Shown: piece after piece, positions 20,313 through 29,413 of the stretch
How positions within the stretch are numbered: the first letter of the stretch is position 1
Layout: every line of letters begins with the position of its first letter
From: Rhizobiales bacterium IMCC20636
GTDB taxonomy: Bacteria; Pseudomonadota; Alphaproteobacteria; Rhizobiales; GCA-2746425
NCBI GenBank assembly: GCA_016865015.1
Contig: CP018226.1
Location: forward strand, 1 to 64,000
Length of the DNA: 64,000 nucleotides
Reading direction: 5' to 3'
Notes under the pieces: generated by a model
Database searches by the model: none
Seen by the model: the letters and a program-made list of their open reading frames with translations, nothing else
What the model was told of the DNA's origin: nothing
Translations under genes and position numbers: made by a program

Positions 20313-21329
20313 ATGAGCATCAAAACCATATCAGGACTATTTCTCGGGGCGGGCCTTGCGCTCGGCGCGGCAGCCGGTTCGGCTGCGGCCGCGGACTGGA
20401 AGCCAGAAAAACCGATTAACATCATTGTACCGTGGTCAGCCGGTGGCTCAACCGATCAGGTGACCCGCGTTGTGGCTGCCGAATTGGAAAAAGCGCTCGG
20501 TGCCACCGTTGTGGTTCAAAACCAGCCCGGAGCTTCCGGTTCCATCGGTTCCAAAAGTGCGCTGGAATCAGAGCCCGATGGCTACACATGGACAGCTGGC
20601 GCTGCGCAGGATCTTGGCACCTACAAGGTTCTTGGCATGCTGGACACCACAATTGGTGACTGGAATGTTTATCTCGACGTTGCCAATGTGGCGGTTATCG
20701 GCGTGAATGCCGATTCCCCATATCAGACAATGGACGATTTTCTTCAGGCCATGAAGGACGATCCGAATGCCATTTCCGTGGCAACGGCGGGTCTCAATTC
20801 CGGTGGTCACAACGCTATGGAAGCGGTGAAATCGGCTGCCGGTGGTGGTTACAAGCATGTCACTTATGATGGCGGCAACCCTGCTGTTATCGCTACTGTT
20901 TCCGGTGAAACCGTTGCGACCACTCAGTTGGCTGTTGAGCAGGCTGAGATGATCCGCGCCAAGCGCATTCGTCCTCTGGCTGTTCTGAACGGCGAACCAT
21001 TGGTGCTGGAAGGCTATGGTGAAATCCCACCGATCACAGATTTTGTCGATGGTGTGCCAATTGCTCCGAACTATTTCGGCATTTTCGTGCCCGGCACAGC
21101 GCCTGCTGAAGTCGTGGCAGCGCTGGACAAGGTCTGGGCAGAATCCATCGCCAACAGTCAGACTCTGAAAGATTATGCCGCCGGTCGCGGCGCAGTGTTT
21201 GCACCGTTCTATGGTGAAGATGCTCAAAAGCGCGTCCTGCCTGCGATCCAGAACAATGCCTATCTGCTGTTTGACGCTGGCAAAGCCAAAGTCGATCCTG
21301 CTACAATCGGCATTGAACGCATGAAATAA
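20313..21329 (+). CDS. Tripartite tricarboxylate (TTT) transporter substrate-binding protein, TctC/Bug family
   Basis: 338-aa periplasmic protein with a signal peptide (residues about 1-28, ending SAAAADW). The Bug fold is recognisable from PINIIVPWSAGGSTDQVTR and VVVQNQPGASGSIGS, which form the ligand pocket in this family. Ligands are typically carboxylates. GGAGG sits just upstream of the ATG. A strong hairpin follows the stop, and tctB and tctA come next. Confidence 0.93.
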   Translation: MSIKTISGLFLGAGLALGAAAGSAAAADWKPEKPINIIVPWSAGGSTDQVTRVVAAELEKALGATVVVQNQPGASGSIGSKSALESEPDGYTWTAGAAQDLGTYKVLGMLDTTIGDWNVYLDVANVAVIGVNADSPYQTMDDFLQAMKDDPNAISVATAGLNSGGHNAMEAVKSAAGGGYKHVTYDGGNPAVIATVSGETVATTQLAVEQAEMIRAKRIRPLAVLNGEPLVLEGYGEIPPITDFVDGVPIAPNYFGIFVPGTAPAEVVAALDKVWAESIANSQTLKDYAAGRGAVFAPFYGEDAQKRVLPAIQNNAYLLFDAGKAKVDPATIGIERMK

Positions 21330-21354
21330 GCCTTTCTCTGAAAGGCAGATATGC

Positions 21355-21382
21355 CCCGGCGGGTTGCTACTGATCCGCCGGG
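21355..21382 (+). terminator. Hairpin between tctC-like and tctB-like genes
   Basis: CCCGGCGG (21355-21362) pairs with CCGCCGGG (21375-21382) around a 12-nt loop. There is no T tract, so it more likely stabilises the binding-protein mRNA or partly attenuates transcription than ends it fully. This would give more binding protein than membrane subunits. Confidence 0.5.
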
Positions 21383-21411
21383 CACTCTCGTAGCGGAGGT
21401 CACTCGGCATC

Positions 21412-21960
21412 ATGGTCGATGATAATGGCGTAACGGTCTCGGAAGTCCCGCCAACTTCTGATCAGCCCACAAGAGCAGATGCCTTGATGGGCCTTGTTTT
21501 TGTCTTTTTCGGGCTTGTGATTGCCTTCGAATCCTGGCGTATGCCACGGATGGAGGAATTCGGTTCCAACATCTGGTCCGCTCCAGGTGTCGTTCCCGGC
21601 ATGATCGGTCTGTGTCTGGCCGTGATGGGTTTCCTGCTGTTTGTCCGCTCCCGGCCGGGATTGGGTATCACACCGCCCAAAGGTGAGGCGGGCTCAAAAA
21701 CCCGCGTCCTGATCACATTGGCCCTGTGCTTCGGGTTTGCCTTTGTCGCTGTGGGGCTGATTCCCTTTGTTCTGGCAGCGTTTCTGTTTTTGTTTTCCTT
21801 CATCATGATCTTTGATCTTCAGGACCGACGTGTCGAGGGCAGGGCGCTGGTTGGCAAGGCGTTGTTGAAACGCATAGCACTTGCGCTTGTCGTTGCCGGC
21901 GTCGCAGCCTGGGTCATTACCACCGTCTTTGAAGACATTTTCTACGTGCGTCTGCCATGA
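21412..21960 (+). CDS. TTT transporter small membrane subunit, TctB family
   Basis: 182 aa with four predicted transmembrane segments (GLVFVFFGLVIAFESW, VPGMIGLCLAVMGFLLF, ITLALCFGFAFVAVGL, and a C-terminal one), the topology of TctB. Its stop overlaps the tctA-like start by 4 bp (ATGA), so the subunits are translationally coupled. It should form a complex with the TctA-like protein for sodium- or proton-driven uptake. Confidence 0.88.
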   Translation: MVDDNGVTVSEVPPTSDQPTRADALMGLVFVFFGLVIAFESWRMPRMEEFGSNIWSAPGVVPGMIGLCLAVMGFLLFVRSRPGLGITPPKGEAGSKTRVLITLALCFGFAFVAVGLIPFVLAAFLFLFSFIMIFDLQDRRVEGRALVGKALLKRIALALVVAGVAAWVITTVFEDIFYVRLP

Positions 21961-23486
21961 GCGGTCTCGGTTTTTTCCTCGACGCGCTGGGCGCATTTCT
22001 GACCAGTCCGATGACGCTGTTCAATGTGGCATGGGCCACATTTCTTGGTATTATTGTCGGCTCATTGCCGGGCCTGACAGCCACACTTGGCATTGCGCTT
22101 TTGACCACCCTCACCTTCCGCATGGACGGCACCCAGGCGATTCTCATTCTGATCTGCATGTATGTCGGCGCGATTTATGGCGGATCACGCTCTGCCATCT
22201 TGCTGAACATCCCCGGCACACCGGCCAATGCGGCGACAGCACTTGACGGCTTTCCACTGGCACGATCCGGCCAGGCCGGACGGGCCATGGGTATCGCCAC
22301 GGCCGGGTCCTTTGCCGGCGGCATGATCGGCATGCTGGCGCTGGCGCTGGTGGCACCGGTTCTGGGCGATTTCGCCCTGTCCTTCGGCTCATTCGAGTTT
22401 TTCTGGCTGGCCCTGTTTGGCGTTCTGATCTCCGGACAGATCACAACCACAGGCGATTCTCTGAAAGGCTGGATTGCCGGTTTCATCGGGCTGTTCGTCG
22501 CCATGATCGGACAGGAAGGCATTCATTCCTATCAACGCTTTTCCTATGGCTCGTCAGATCTTGCTGGCGGTATCGGATTGCTGCCAGCCCTTGTGGGTGC
22601 GTTCGGCTTTGCTGAAATCCTGACCGTCATGAAGGCGCGCGGCTTTCAGTCTGTTCGGGATGCTTCTGACCGGATTCTGCCGCGCTTTGCTGATGTTTGG
22701 CGTCACAAACGCACCATTGTCCGGTCCGGCCTGATTGGCACCTTCATGGGGCTGCTGCCTGGCGTTGGTGAAGATATGGGAGCCTGGATGTCCTATGCCG
22801 CTGCCAAACGTGCCAGCAAGGTGAAGGAAACCTTTGGCAAGGGCTCACTGGACGGCTTGATGGCCGCAGAGACCGGCAATAATGCCGCCGTTCCCGGTGC
22901 CATTATCCCGGTCCTGACACTGGCTGTTCCCGGCTCTGCACCCGCTGCCGTATTGCTGGCGGCGATGTTCATTCACGGTATCCGGCCCGGACCGATGATC
23001 ATGATCGAATATCCGGCCTTCGTGTTTGAAGTTGTTGCCATGGTGGCGATGGCAATGGTCGCCATGCTGATCATCGGCCTGTTGCTGACCCGGCCCCTAT
23101 TGCTGGTTCTGGCCGTGCCCCGTGCTTTCCTGATGCCGCTGATCTTCACGCTGTGCACCATCGGCTCATTCGCGATTGCCGGACGAGTGTTTGATATTCA
23201 GGTGATGCTGGCGTTTGGCCTTATCGGGTTCGTCCTGCGGGAAATGAATTATCCCATGGCACCGCTGGTCCTGGGCATCGTGCTGGGTGATCTGCTGGAC
23301 AAGAGTTTCCGCCGGGGCATGACGCTGTCAGATGGTGATTTTGTCGCCTTTCTCACCCGGCCGATTTCAGCCTTTCTGGCCATTGCCTGTGTGCTGATGC
23401 TGCTTGGTGCCATTCCACCTGTGCGTCGGCGCGTATCATCACTCCTCGCCTCGCTGCGGAAAAAACCATCCGAGCCATCAACATGA
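21957..23486 (+). CDS. TTT transporter large membrane subunit, TctA family
   Basis: 509-aa inner-membrane protein with about 11-12 hydrophobic segments and the two duplicated TctA signatures: GSLPGLTATLGIALLTTLTF near residue 36 and GLLPGVGEDMGAWMSY near 263. Length and spacing match the family. It is the main translocation pore for the compound caught by the binding protein at 20313. Confidence 0.95.
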   Translation: MSGLGFFLDALGAFLTSPMTLFNVAWATFLGIIVGSLPGLTATLGIALLTTLTFRMDGTQAILILICMYVGAIYGGSRSAILLNIPGTPANAATALDGFPLARSGQAGRAMGIATAGSFAGGMIGMLALALVAPVLGDFALSFGSFEFFWLALFGVLISGQITTTGDSLKGWIAGFIGLFVAMIGQEGIHSYQRFSYGSSDLAGGIGLLPALVGAFGFAEILTVMKARGFQSVRDASDRILPRFADVWRHKRTIVRSGLIGTFMGLLPGVGEDMGAWMSYAAAKRASKVKETFGKGSLDGLMAAETGNNAAVPGAIIPVLTLAVPGSAPAAVLLAAMFIHGIRPGPMIMIEYPAFVFEVVAMVAMAMVAMLIIGLLLTRPLLLVLAVPRAFLMPLIFTLCTIGSFAIAGRVFDIQVMLAFGLIGFVLREMNYPMAPLVLGIVLGDLLDKSFRRGMTLSDGDFVAFLTRPISAFLAIACVLMLLGAIPPVRRRVSSLLASLRKKPSEPST

Positions 23487-23496
23487 AGATTGCACC

Positions 23497-24336
23497 ATGA
23501 AAATTTCACTCTGCAACGAAGTCATCCGCGACTGGGAGATTGGTCGACAGGCGGGCTTTGCCGCAGCCCTTGGCTATGATGGTCTGGAGATTGCACCCTT
23601 CACACTGAATGATGGAGGGCCTGCCGCGCTTGATGCAGCAGATCTGGATAAAATCCGCAGCACAGTGGAAGCGGAAGGCGTTGCCATTTCCGGGCTGCAC
23701 TGGCTGCTGATTGCGCCGGAGGGATTATCTGTGACCAGCGCTGATCCAGCCATTGCACAGCGCACCCGTGATACAATGGAGGCTCTGGTCGAAATGTGCG
23801 CTGCGCTTGGCGGCAGCTATCTGATTCACGGCTCTCCGGCGCAGCGGGTTTTGCCGGAAACGGACGCTGATGCCGCCAAAGCCCGTGCGCTGGATCACTT
23901 CCGTGCCGCTGGACAAGCTGCCAACAAGGCAAAGGTGCATTATCTGCTGGAGCCATTATCCCGGGCGCAGACAGCCTTTGTGAACACGCTGGAGGATGCA
24001 GCCGCCATTGTGGGTGATGTGAATCAGCCCAATTTTTCTGCGATGATTGATTGTTGTTCCGCTGCGCAAACAGAAACCGCCTCGATTCCCGATCTACTGT
24101 CACAGCATCTGCCAAGCGGTCTGATCCGCCACGTTCATTTCAATGATCCCAACAAGCGCTCGCCCGGACAGGGCGATCTCAATTTCTTTCCAATCGTGCA
24201 ACGTTTATTGGACCTGAATTATGATGGCTGGATCGGAGTCGAACCGTTCGACTATGTGCCTGATGGCCCTGCGTCTGCTGCCCGTGCCATTGGCACCATA
24301 AGGGCGCTGGAGCAGGCTGCGCAGGCCGAACATTGA
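23497..24336 (+). CDS. Sugar phosphate isomerase/epimerase family protein (TIM barrel)
   Basis: 279 aa from ATG 23497, 10 bp after the tctA-like stop. It has the xylose-isomerase-like AP-endonuclease-2 fold: MKISLCNEVIRDW, YDGLEIAPF, YLLEPLSRAQTAF and GWIGVEPFDYVPDG place the metal-binding Glu, Asp and His residues (IDCCS, HVHFNDPN) as in sugar isomerases and epimerases. It may isomerise or epimerise a keto-sugar acid from the transporter. The frame stays open upstream to 23404, but that part overlaps tctA. Confidence 0.85.
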   Translation: MKISLCNEVIRDWEIGRQAGFAAALGYDGLEIAPFTLNDGGPAALDAADLDKIRSTVEAEGVAISGLHWLLIAPEGLSVTSADPAIAQRTRDTMEALVEMCAALGGSYLIHGSPAQRVLPETDADAAKARALDHFRAAGQAANKAKVHYLLEPLSRAQTAFVNTLEDAAAIVGDVNQPNFSAMIDCCSAAQTETASIPDLLSQHLPSGLIRHVHFNDPNKRSPGQGDLNFFPIVQRLLDLNYDGWIGVEPFDYVPDGPASAARAIGTIRALEQAAQAEH

Positions 24337-24338
24337 TC

Positions 24339-25766
24339 ATGAGCGACAAAACCCCATCCATTGAAGTCCGTTCGGTTGCCTTGTTTGAGCGCCCGGTGAC
24401 CTTGCGCCTGCCCTTCAAGTTTGGCGCGGTGACCTTGAGAGAGACCCCTCAATTGTTCGTTCGTGCAATTGTGGCTGTTGATGGCACGGAAGTAACTGGT
24501 GTTGCAGCGGAATTGCTCGCGCCGAAATGGTTCGACAAGAATCCGGACCTGTCCAATGAAGATAATTTTGAGCAATTGCGCAGCTCCATGCGCCTTGCCG
24601 CAATACGCTATCAGACAGCCGGCAAGTTTCCCTCTGCCTTCGCCCTTCATACCGCCTGCGAAGCCAGCCATTATGCTGCCTGCGCCGCGCAGGAATTGAA
24701 CGGTCTGATCGCCGCCTATGGCACCGCCCTGATGGACCGCGCGGTGCTGGATGCTTTGTGCAAAGCACAAGAGGTTTCGATTTTTGAAGCGGTTCAATCC
24801 AATCTGCCCGGCATTGATGCAACCACCACACCGGATCTGTACGGCGTTGACATTGACAGCTATCTGAAAACGCTTCCGGCACCGGACCGAATTGCCATAC
24901 GGCATACGGTTGGCATGGCTGATGCCATCACGGAAGCGGATTTGACGACCCGCATCAATGACGGCCTTCCGGAAAGTCTGGAAGCTGTGATCGCGCGCTA
25001 CAAACATCGCTATTTCAAGCTGAAAGTCAGTGGTGACACGGCAGCGGACATCACGCGGCTGAGCCAGATTGCCAAGCTGCTGGATGGTGGCGGTGATGCC
25101 TATCAGGTCAGCCTTGATGGCAATGAACAATTTACCGATGCCGATGCTGTTGTAGACTGGATTGATGCGGTTGAAAACGAGCCGCAACTGGCAAATCTGT
25201 GGGCCTCAACGCTGTATCTGGAGCAACCCATTGCCCGTGCCAGTGCGCTGGAAAAACCGGTCCATGCCATTGCCAGCCACAAGCCGGTGGCTGTCGATGA
25301 ATCCGACGCTCATATTGGCGTTTTCCCGGTCGCCCGGGCTCTTGGCTATCGCGGCATGTCCTCGAAATCCTGCAAGGGATTCTACAAGGCCATTCTGAAC
25401 ACCATCCGTGTGCGCCACTGGAACGCCGTTGATGGAACAATCGATCACTTCATGATCGCGGAAGATCTCACCACCATGCCAGGCATTTCCGTGCAGCAGG
25501 ATTTCGCGCTGGCCGCCCTGACCGGTGCAACCCATGTGGAACGCAACGGACATCATTACGTCAATGGGTTTGGTGAAGCACCACTGGCAGAACAGCAGCG
25601 CTACGCCGCTGCGCATCGCGATCTTTACACGACAGGCGCGGATGGGCGGGTGCGGCTGAAAATAGAAGATGGCTCCGTTTCGCTGGCATCCCTCACCGTT
25701 CCAGGGCTTGGCGTGGCCACCGATCCGGACTGGGATTCATTGACCTGCCTTGAAAACATAAACTGA
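24339..25766 (+). CDS. Enolase-superfamily (mandelate racemase/muconate lactonizing) protein
   Basis: 475 aa from ATG 24339, directly after the isomerase stop (TTG 24333 is possible). The capping domain begins VTLRLPFKFGAVTLRE. In the barrel I see the KxK-type FKLKVSG, metal ligands in SLDGNEQF, LEQPIAR and VDESDA, and SKSCKGFYK with a likely second catalytic Lys. This pattern fits acid-sugar dehydratases or cycloisomerases, but the exact reaction is unknown and the protein is longer than typical (350-400 aa). Last gene of the TetR operon. Confidence 0.82.
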   Translation: MSDKTPSIEVRSVALFERPVTLRLPFKFGAVTLRETPQLFVRAIVAVDGTEVTGVAAELLAPKWFDKNPDLSNEDNFEQLRSSMRLAAIRYQTAGKFPSAFALHTACEASHYAACAAQELNGLIAAYGTALMDRAVLDALCKAQEVSIFEAVQSNLPGIDATTTPDLYGVDIDSYLKTLPAPDRIAIRHTVGMADAITEADLTTRINDGLPESLEAVIARYKHRYFKLKVSGDTAADITRLSQIAKLLDGGGDAYQVSLDGNEQFTDADAVVDWIDAVENEPQLANLWASTLYLEQPIARASALEKPVHAIASHKPVAVDESDAHIGVFPVARALGYRGMSSKSCKGFYKAILNTIRVRHWNAVDGTIDHFMIAEDLTTMPGISVQQDFALAALTGATHVERNGHHYVNGFGEAPLAEQQRYAAAHRDLYTTGADGRVRLKIEDGSVSLASLTVPGLGVATDPDWDSLTCLENIN

Positions 25767-25881
25767 ATACCTGCATTGTTTATTCAGTCGATCAACTGAC
25801 TCATAATCTAATCACCAAAATGAGTCCAATCGCTTAGATATCGGGTTGCTTGGCGGCGTTATGCCTGCACTGGAAATTTTT

Positions 25882-25929
25882 GAAAAAAGAAGGCCGGGCC
25901 GCGCAATCTTGTTGTTGCGGTGCCCGGCC
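25882..25929 (-). terminator. Terminator of the PLDc_N gene transcript
   Basis: Read on the minus strand, GCCGGGC (25923-25929) pairs with GCCCGGC (25893-25899), with further imperfect pairing inside the loop, and is followed by CTTCTTTTTTC. The T-rich tract supports rho-independent termination of transcripts from 26.0-27.2 kb. The rest of the 25767-26026 gap shows nothing else. Confidence 0.6.
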
Positions 25930-26026
25930 ATCGCCGCGTTTCATTCAAGATCTGCAGGGAGGGACTGCGTGATGAACCTGAACGTTTCACGGCTGAACCT
26001 GCTTTGAGTATCAGGCTAGGTGCGGA

Positions 26027-26215
26027 TCATATGGTGACGCTTTGGCCGCCTTTGGGACCGGCCAGAAGCCAGACAATGAAACCGACAACAGGAAAGACCA
26101 GGATACCAAGAACCCACAGAAGCTTGGCTCCGGTGCTGGCGCCGCTTTGGAGGGTCTTCACAATTGCGTAGATATCCGCAATGACCACGAGGACGCCGAT
26201 AATACCATATTCCAT
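26027..26215 (-). CDS. Small PLDc_N-domain membrane protein
   Basis: 62 aa with two transmembrane helices (IIGVLVVIADIYAIVKTL and LLWVLGILVFPVVGFIVWLL) joined by a short polar loop, the pattern of the PLDc_N domain found alone in many bacteria. It lacks any catalytic phospholipase domain. The family is often stress-induced in Hyphomicrobiales, and a candidate EcfG promoter (GGAAC-N16-GGTT) lies about 33-57 bp upstream. Confidence 0.8.
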   Translation of the reverse strand: MEYGIIGVLVVIADIYAIVKTLQSGASTGAKLLWVLGILVFPVVGFIVWLLAGPKGGQSVTI

Positions 26216-26247
26216 GATTGATCTCCGTTTGTTTAATCTGTGTTATC

Positions 26248-26272
26248 AACCCCTGTCAGCCGGATCGGTTCC
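26248..26272 (-). promoter_or_regulatory. Weak EcfG-type promoter upstream of the PLDc_N gene
   Basis: On the minus strand GGAAC (26272-26268), a 16-bp spacer, then GGTT (26251-26248). The -35 is perfect and the -10 differs by one base from CGTT. It would place the PLDc_N gene in the general stress regulon encoded 4-6 kb away. Confidence 0.4.
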
Positions 26273-26300
26273 CGATCTGCCGAAAAAAAATTTGATGACC

Positions 26301-27191
26301 TCAGATTTCTTCCCGGACCTGCGCATAAACAATGATGGCGAACAGGGCGCTGCCACCGATGATGTTTCCGGCAAGCGCGGGCAGCAAAAAGCCCAGAATG
26401 CTCTCGCTCCAGGAGATATCTCCATGGAACACCAATAAAAACACCTCGACAGATCCCGCCACGACATGCGCAAGCTCCGCAAGCGCAATCAGATAGGTCA
26501 TCAACACGATAACCAGAATACTGCCATTGCCGGAACTCGGCAGCAGCCACACCAGTGTCGCGATGATCCAACCTGCGGCTATGCCGCGCGTGAACATCTG
26601 AGCCGGTTCCAGGGCAAACAGATGGCGGGAGATTTCTAGGAAAGCGGCTTGTGCTGCTGGCGCAAAGAACAGTCCCGACGACAGGCCCCAGGCAAATATC
26701 AGAGCGCCCACCATATTGGCTGTGAAGACAATTCCCCAGAGCCGTAAGGTCATGCCCAGATGTGTCAGGGACGGAGACGCCACGAGTGGCAGGACTGCAG
26801 TCAATGTATTCTCAGTGAACAATTGCTGACGGGCCAGAATGACGATCAAAAAGCCGACCGAGTAGCCCAGATTATCGACCAGTGGCCGCCAGCTCGCATC
26901 CGGCAGATGCGCCAGCAACAGACCCTCGGCCACGACCGAGAAACCAATCGACAGGCCGGCAGCGATACCGGACCACCAGAGGCTGACCGGCTTTCGCGCC
27001 AACTCTTCTTCGCCTTCCTGGCGAATGATCTCATAGACAACCGCCGCCCGCAGGCGGAGCCGGTTTTCTACATTAACAAGATCATCCTGACTCAGGCGCG
27101 TGCCTTCTTCCTGAAGCCTCTCTTCAGTAACTGCATGCGGATCGGTTGTTTCGCGATCATCTCTCGGGACAGGCCGCTGTTTTCCGGACAT
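26301..27191 (-). CDS. Formate/nitrite transporter (FNT) family protein
   Basis: 296 aa from ATG 27191 (MSGKQRPVPRDD); an upstream start at 27224 adds 11 residues. A charged cytoplasmic N-terminus of about 75 residues precedes six hydrophobic segments, starting VSLWWSGIAAGLSIGFSVVA. ARQQLFTENTLTAVLPL matches the conserved FNT pore motif. The long polar leader resembles YfdC-like members rather than FocA/NirC, so the substrate is open. It lies among stress genes. Confidence 0.85.
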   Translation of the reverse strand: MSGKQRPVPRDDRETTDPHAVTEERLQEEGTRLSQDDLVNVENRLRLRAAVVYEIIRQEGEEELARKPVSLWWSGIAAGLSIGFSVVAEGLLLAHLPDASWRPLVDNLGYSVGFLIVILARQQLFTENTLTAVLPLVASPSLTHLGMTLRLWGIVFTANMVGALIFAWGLSSGLFFAPAAQAAFLEISRHLFALEPAQMFTRGIAAGWIIATLVWLLPSSGNGSILVIVLMTYLIALAELAHVVAGSVEVFLLVFHGDISWSESILGFLLPALAGNIIGGSALFAIIVYAQVREEI

Positions 27192-27359
27192 GCGTCCCCC
27201 TTTGTCGGTCGTCAGCCCGCACATATTCGGGGACAGAATTCTGGTTGTTTGTCGTTTGTGAGGTGACGGCTCAGTTCATCGGTCAAGCGTCAGACGAATC
27301 GAAGCCATGTTCGGGATTGGTGAGGAGATTCAGGCTTGTTCCTGCTCGGACAGCCTGCA

Positions 27360-27470
27360 TCAGCCTTTATGCCAGAAGCCGTCAGTTCTGGAATCTTCGT
27401 ATTTACCAGCGTCGTACACATAAAACATATATGCGAAAATGGAGGCCATAACTGCAAATGCGATAATCAT
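27360..27470 (-). CDS. Possible small single-helix membrane protein (36 aa)
   Basis: ATG 27470 opens a 36-codon frame starting MIIAFAVMASIFAYMFYVYD and ending FWHKG then TGA. AGGAG lies about 11 bp upstream on the minus strand. The product would have one N-terminal transmembrane helix and a charged tail (GKYEDSRTDGFWHKG). I do not recognise a family. It is the only gene candidate in the 458-bp gap between the FNT gene and the CHASE kinase gene; otherwise that gap shows nothing. Confidence 0.45.
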   Translation of the reverse strand: MIIAFAVMASIFAYMFYVYDAGKYEDSRTDGFWHKG

Positions 27471-27649
27471 GATTCAGTGTCTCCTGTTGGACTCAGCCGC
27501 TTGTCTGTCGGGCTGTTGTTCGTTGTTCCAAAAGTAAACGCACCGATTTGGAAAAGGTTGCAATTGGGTAAATAATTGGGTGAATTTCGATATCTGATGT
27601 CTGTGAATTACGGTGTCAGTGGTTGGATTGGGCCAGTTTCCGGCCAAAC

Positions 27650-29278
27650 CTATCCGACAATTTCGTACGGAATATCGATACGGATGGTCATGCCATTGGC
27701 ATGAAACGCGCGATCAATCTTGCCGCCCAACTCTCCTCGGATATTCGCGTCGATGAGCCGCGTGCCAAAACCGGTGTGCTCGGGGGCATCGACCGTGTTT
27801 GAAAATTCCTCTATCCACTCGATCAGAAGCCGGCTCTTCTTTGATTTGCCCTGCTTCTTCCAGCGAATGGTCAGACGCCCGGTGTCGGTCGACATGGCAC
27901 CATATTTCATCGCATTGGTTGCAAGTTCGTGGAAGGTCAGTCCAAGTGCCTGCGTGGATTTTTCGTCGAGCAGAACCGCTGGTCCCTCCAAGCTGCTGCG
28001 GATGCCATCATCATCAAACACCTGTGGCAATTCATTCTTGAGCAAATCGCCCAGTTCTGCCCTGTTCCACTTCGACCGGGTCAGCATGTCCTGGGCATTT
28101 GCCATGGCCTGAATGCGGGCTGAAAATGACTTTGAGAATTCATCCAGAGAATCTGAATTTGAAACAGTCTGACGCGAAATCGCAAGCACCCGCGACAGGG
28201 AATTCTTGATGCGGTGCTTCATTTCCTGAAGCATCAGTTCCTTTTCTTCCACCGTCTTCTGAGAGACAGCCTGCAGTTTTTTTGCCGCGTCCACTGCTCT
28301 CAATTGGGACCGTGCAGAGACGGCGAGAGCTGCGGCCAGAAAGAGTGAAACCGCACCGAGCAGATAAACACTGAGGAAAGACGCCTGCCCACCCACCTTG
28401 CGTGTTGACTTGATCACCACCGCCCAATCCCGGCCCGCTACATTCAACTCGCGCTCGACACTGTAATGCTGCGCATCTGCATAATCGTCGAAATTACCCG
28501 AGCGAAACAACAATGTATCACCGCCACCCGTGACGTCATGTGTCTCAACGACGGTCGGTCGCCTTGGATACCGGTTCAACGCAGCCATGTGCAGATCTCC
28601 GGCTCTGAAGGGGGCGTATACGAACCCGTCCAGATCATTTTTCCCGGTCATCTCCTGACTTCCGGAAACCAGACCCAGCGGCAGTGACAGGTACACAAGA
28701 AAACCGGCCTGTTTTTGACTGGTCACCTCCTGAACAAGTTCCACCGGACCGCTTGCCTGGGGAAACCCGGTGATTGCGGCCAGATCCATGGCCGTACGAC
28801 GGACATCGTCGCTGTACATGTCAAAGCCGATGGCCTGGCGGTTGCGCTCATCAAATGGTTCCAGCAAGACGATGGGCGCCCGATAGGGCTCAGTCGTTTC
28901 GGGCCAAACAGCAACGTCCATGCCATAGTCGGCCGAAATCGCAGTTTCAATGGCACTTTCCCCGCCGCTCGGAATGAACCGCGCAAATCCAACGCCCTGA
29001 AGGCCTTCGAATTTACCATCAAGATCAAGGCCGGCGACGAAATTGCTGAAAGCCTCTCGCGATACGATCCCGTCGCTGGCGACGAACAACGATCTGGTCG
29101 CGACCAGAAGCGCGACATGCTGGCTGACACGTTCCTGAATACGATCAACCACATCGTCAGCCACGATTTCGAACCGGGCCAACTCCGCTGTCTGGACAAA
29201 ACGGTAGACCGTATAGGTCATTCCAAGTCCGACAGAAATCGTGACTATGAACACCACAAAAGGCAGGAAACGGTTCAA
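27650..29278 (-). CDS. CHASE-domain HWE-family sensor histidine kinase
   Basis: 542-aa membrane sensor: helix 1 near residues 5-25, a periplasmic CHASE domain (about 60-290, with FEGLQGVGFARFIPSG), helix 2 near 303-322, a short coiled segment, then an HWE/HisKA_2 kinase. The phospho-acceptor is His355 (KHRIKNSLSRVLAIS), the N-box is HELATN (450-455), and the G-box TGFGTRLIDANI is intact, so the kinase looks active. Its position next to phyR suggests it feeds the general stress phosphorelay. No EcfG motif was seen upstream. Confidence 0.9.
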   Translation of the reverse strand: MNRFLPFVVFIVTISVGLGMTYTVYRFVQTAELARFEIVADDVVDRIQERVSQHVALLVATRSLFVASDGIVSREAFSNFVAGLDLDGKFEGLQGVGFARFIPSGGESAIETAISADYGMDVAVWPETTEPYRAPIVLLEPFDERNRQAIGFDMYSDDVRRTAMDLAAITGFPQASGPVELVQEVTSQKQAGFLVYLSLPLGLVSGSQEMTGKNDLDGFVYAPFRAGDLHMAALNRYPRRPTVVETHDVTGGGDTLLFRSGNFDDYADAQHYSVERELNVAGRDWAVVIKSTRKVGGQASFLSVYLLGAVSLFLAAALAVSARSQLRAVDAAKKLQAVSQKTVEEKELMLQEMKHRIKNSLSRVLAISRQTVSNSDSLDEFSKSFSARIQAMANAQDMLTRSKWNRAELGDLLKNELPQVFDDDGIRSSLEGPAVLLDEKSTQALGLTFHELATNAMKYGAMSTDTGRLTIRWKKQGKSKKSRLLIEWIEEFSNTVDAPEHTGFGTRLIDANIRGELGGKIDRAFHANGMTIRIDIPYEIVG

Positions 29279-29413
29279 GGACAGCTCTCTTTCAAACCAC
29301 TACCGAATAAATGGAAGGATGTTGGCACGCATTTAACTAAAACATACACGGCAACACTTTTCCTGAATAGACGACATGCTGACAGAGACGCCATCGATCG
29401 GCACCCTTTTTTG

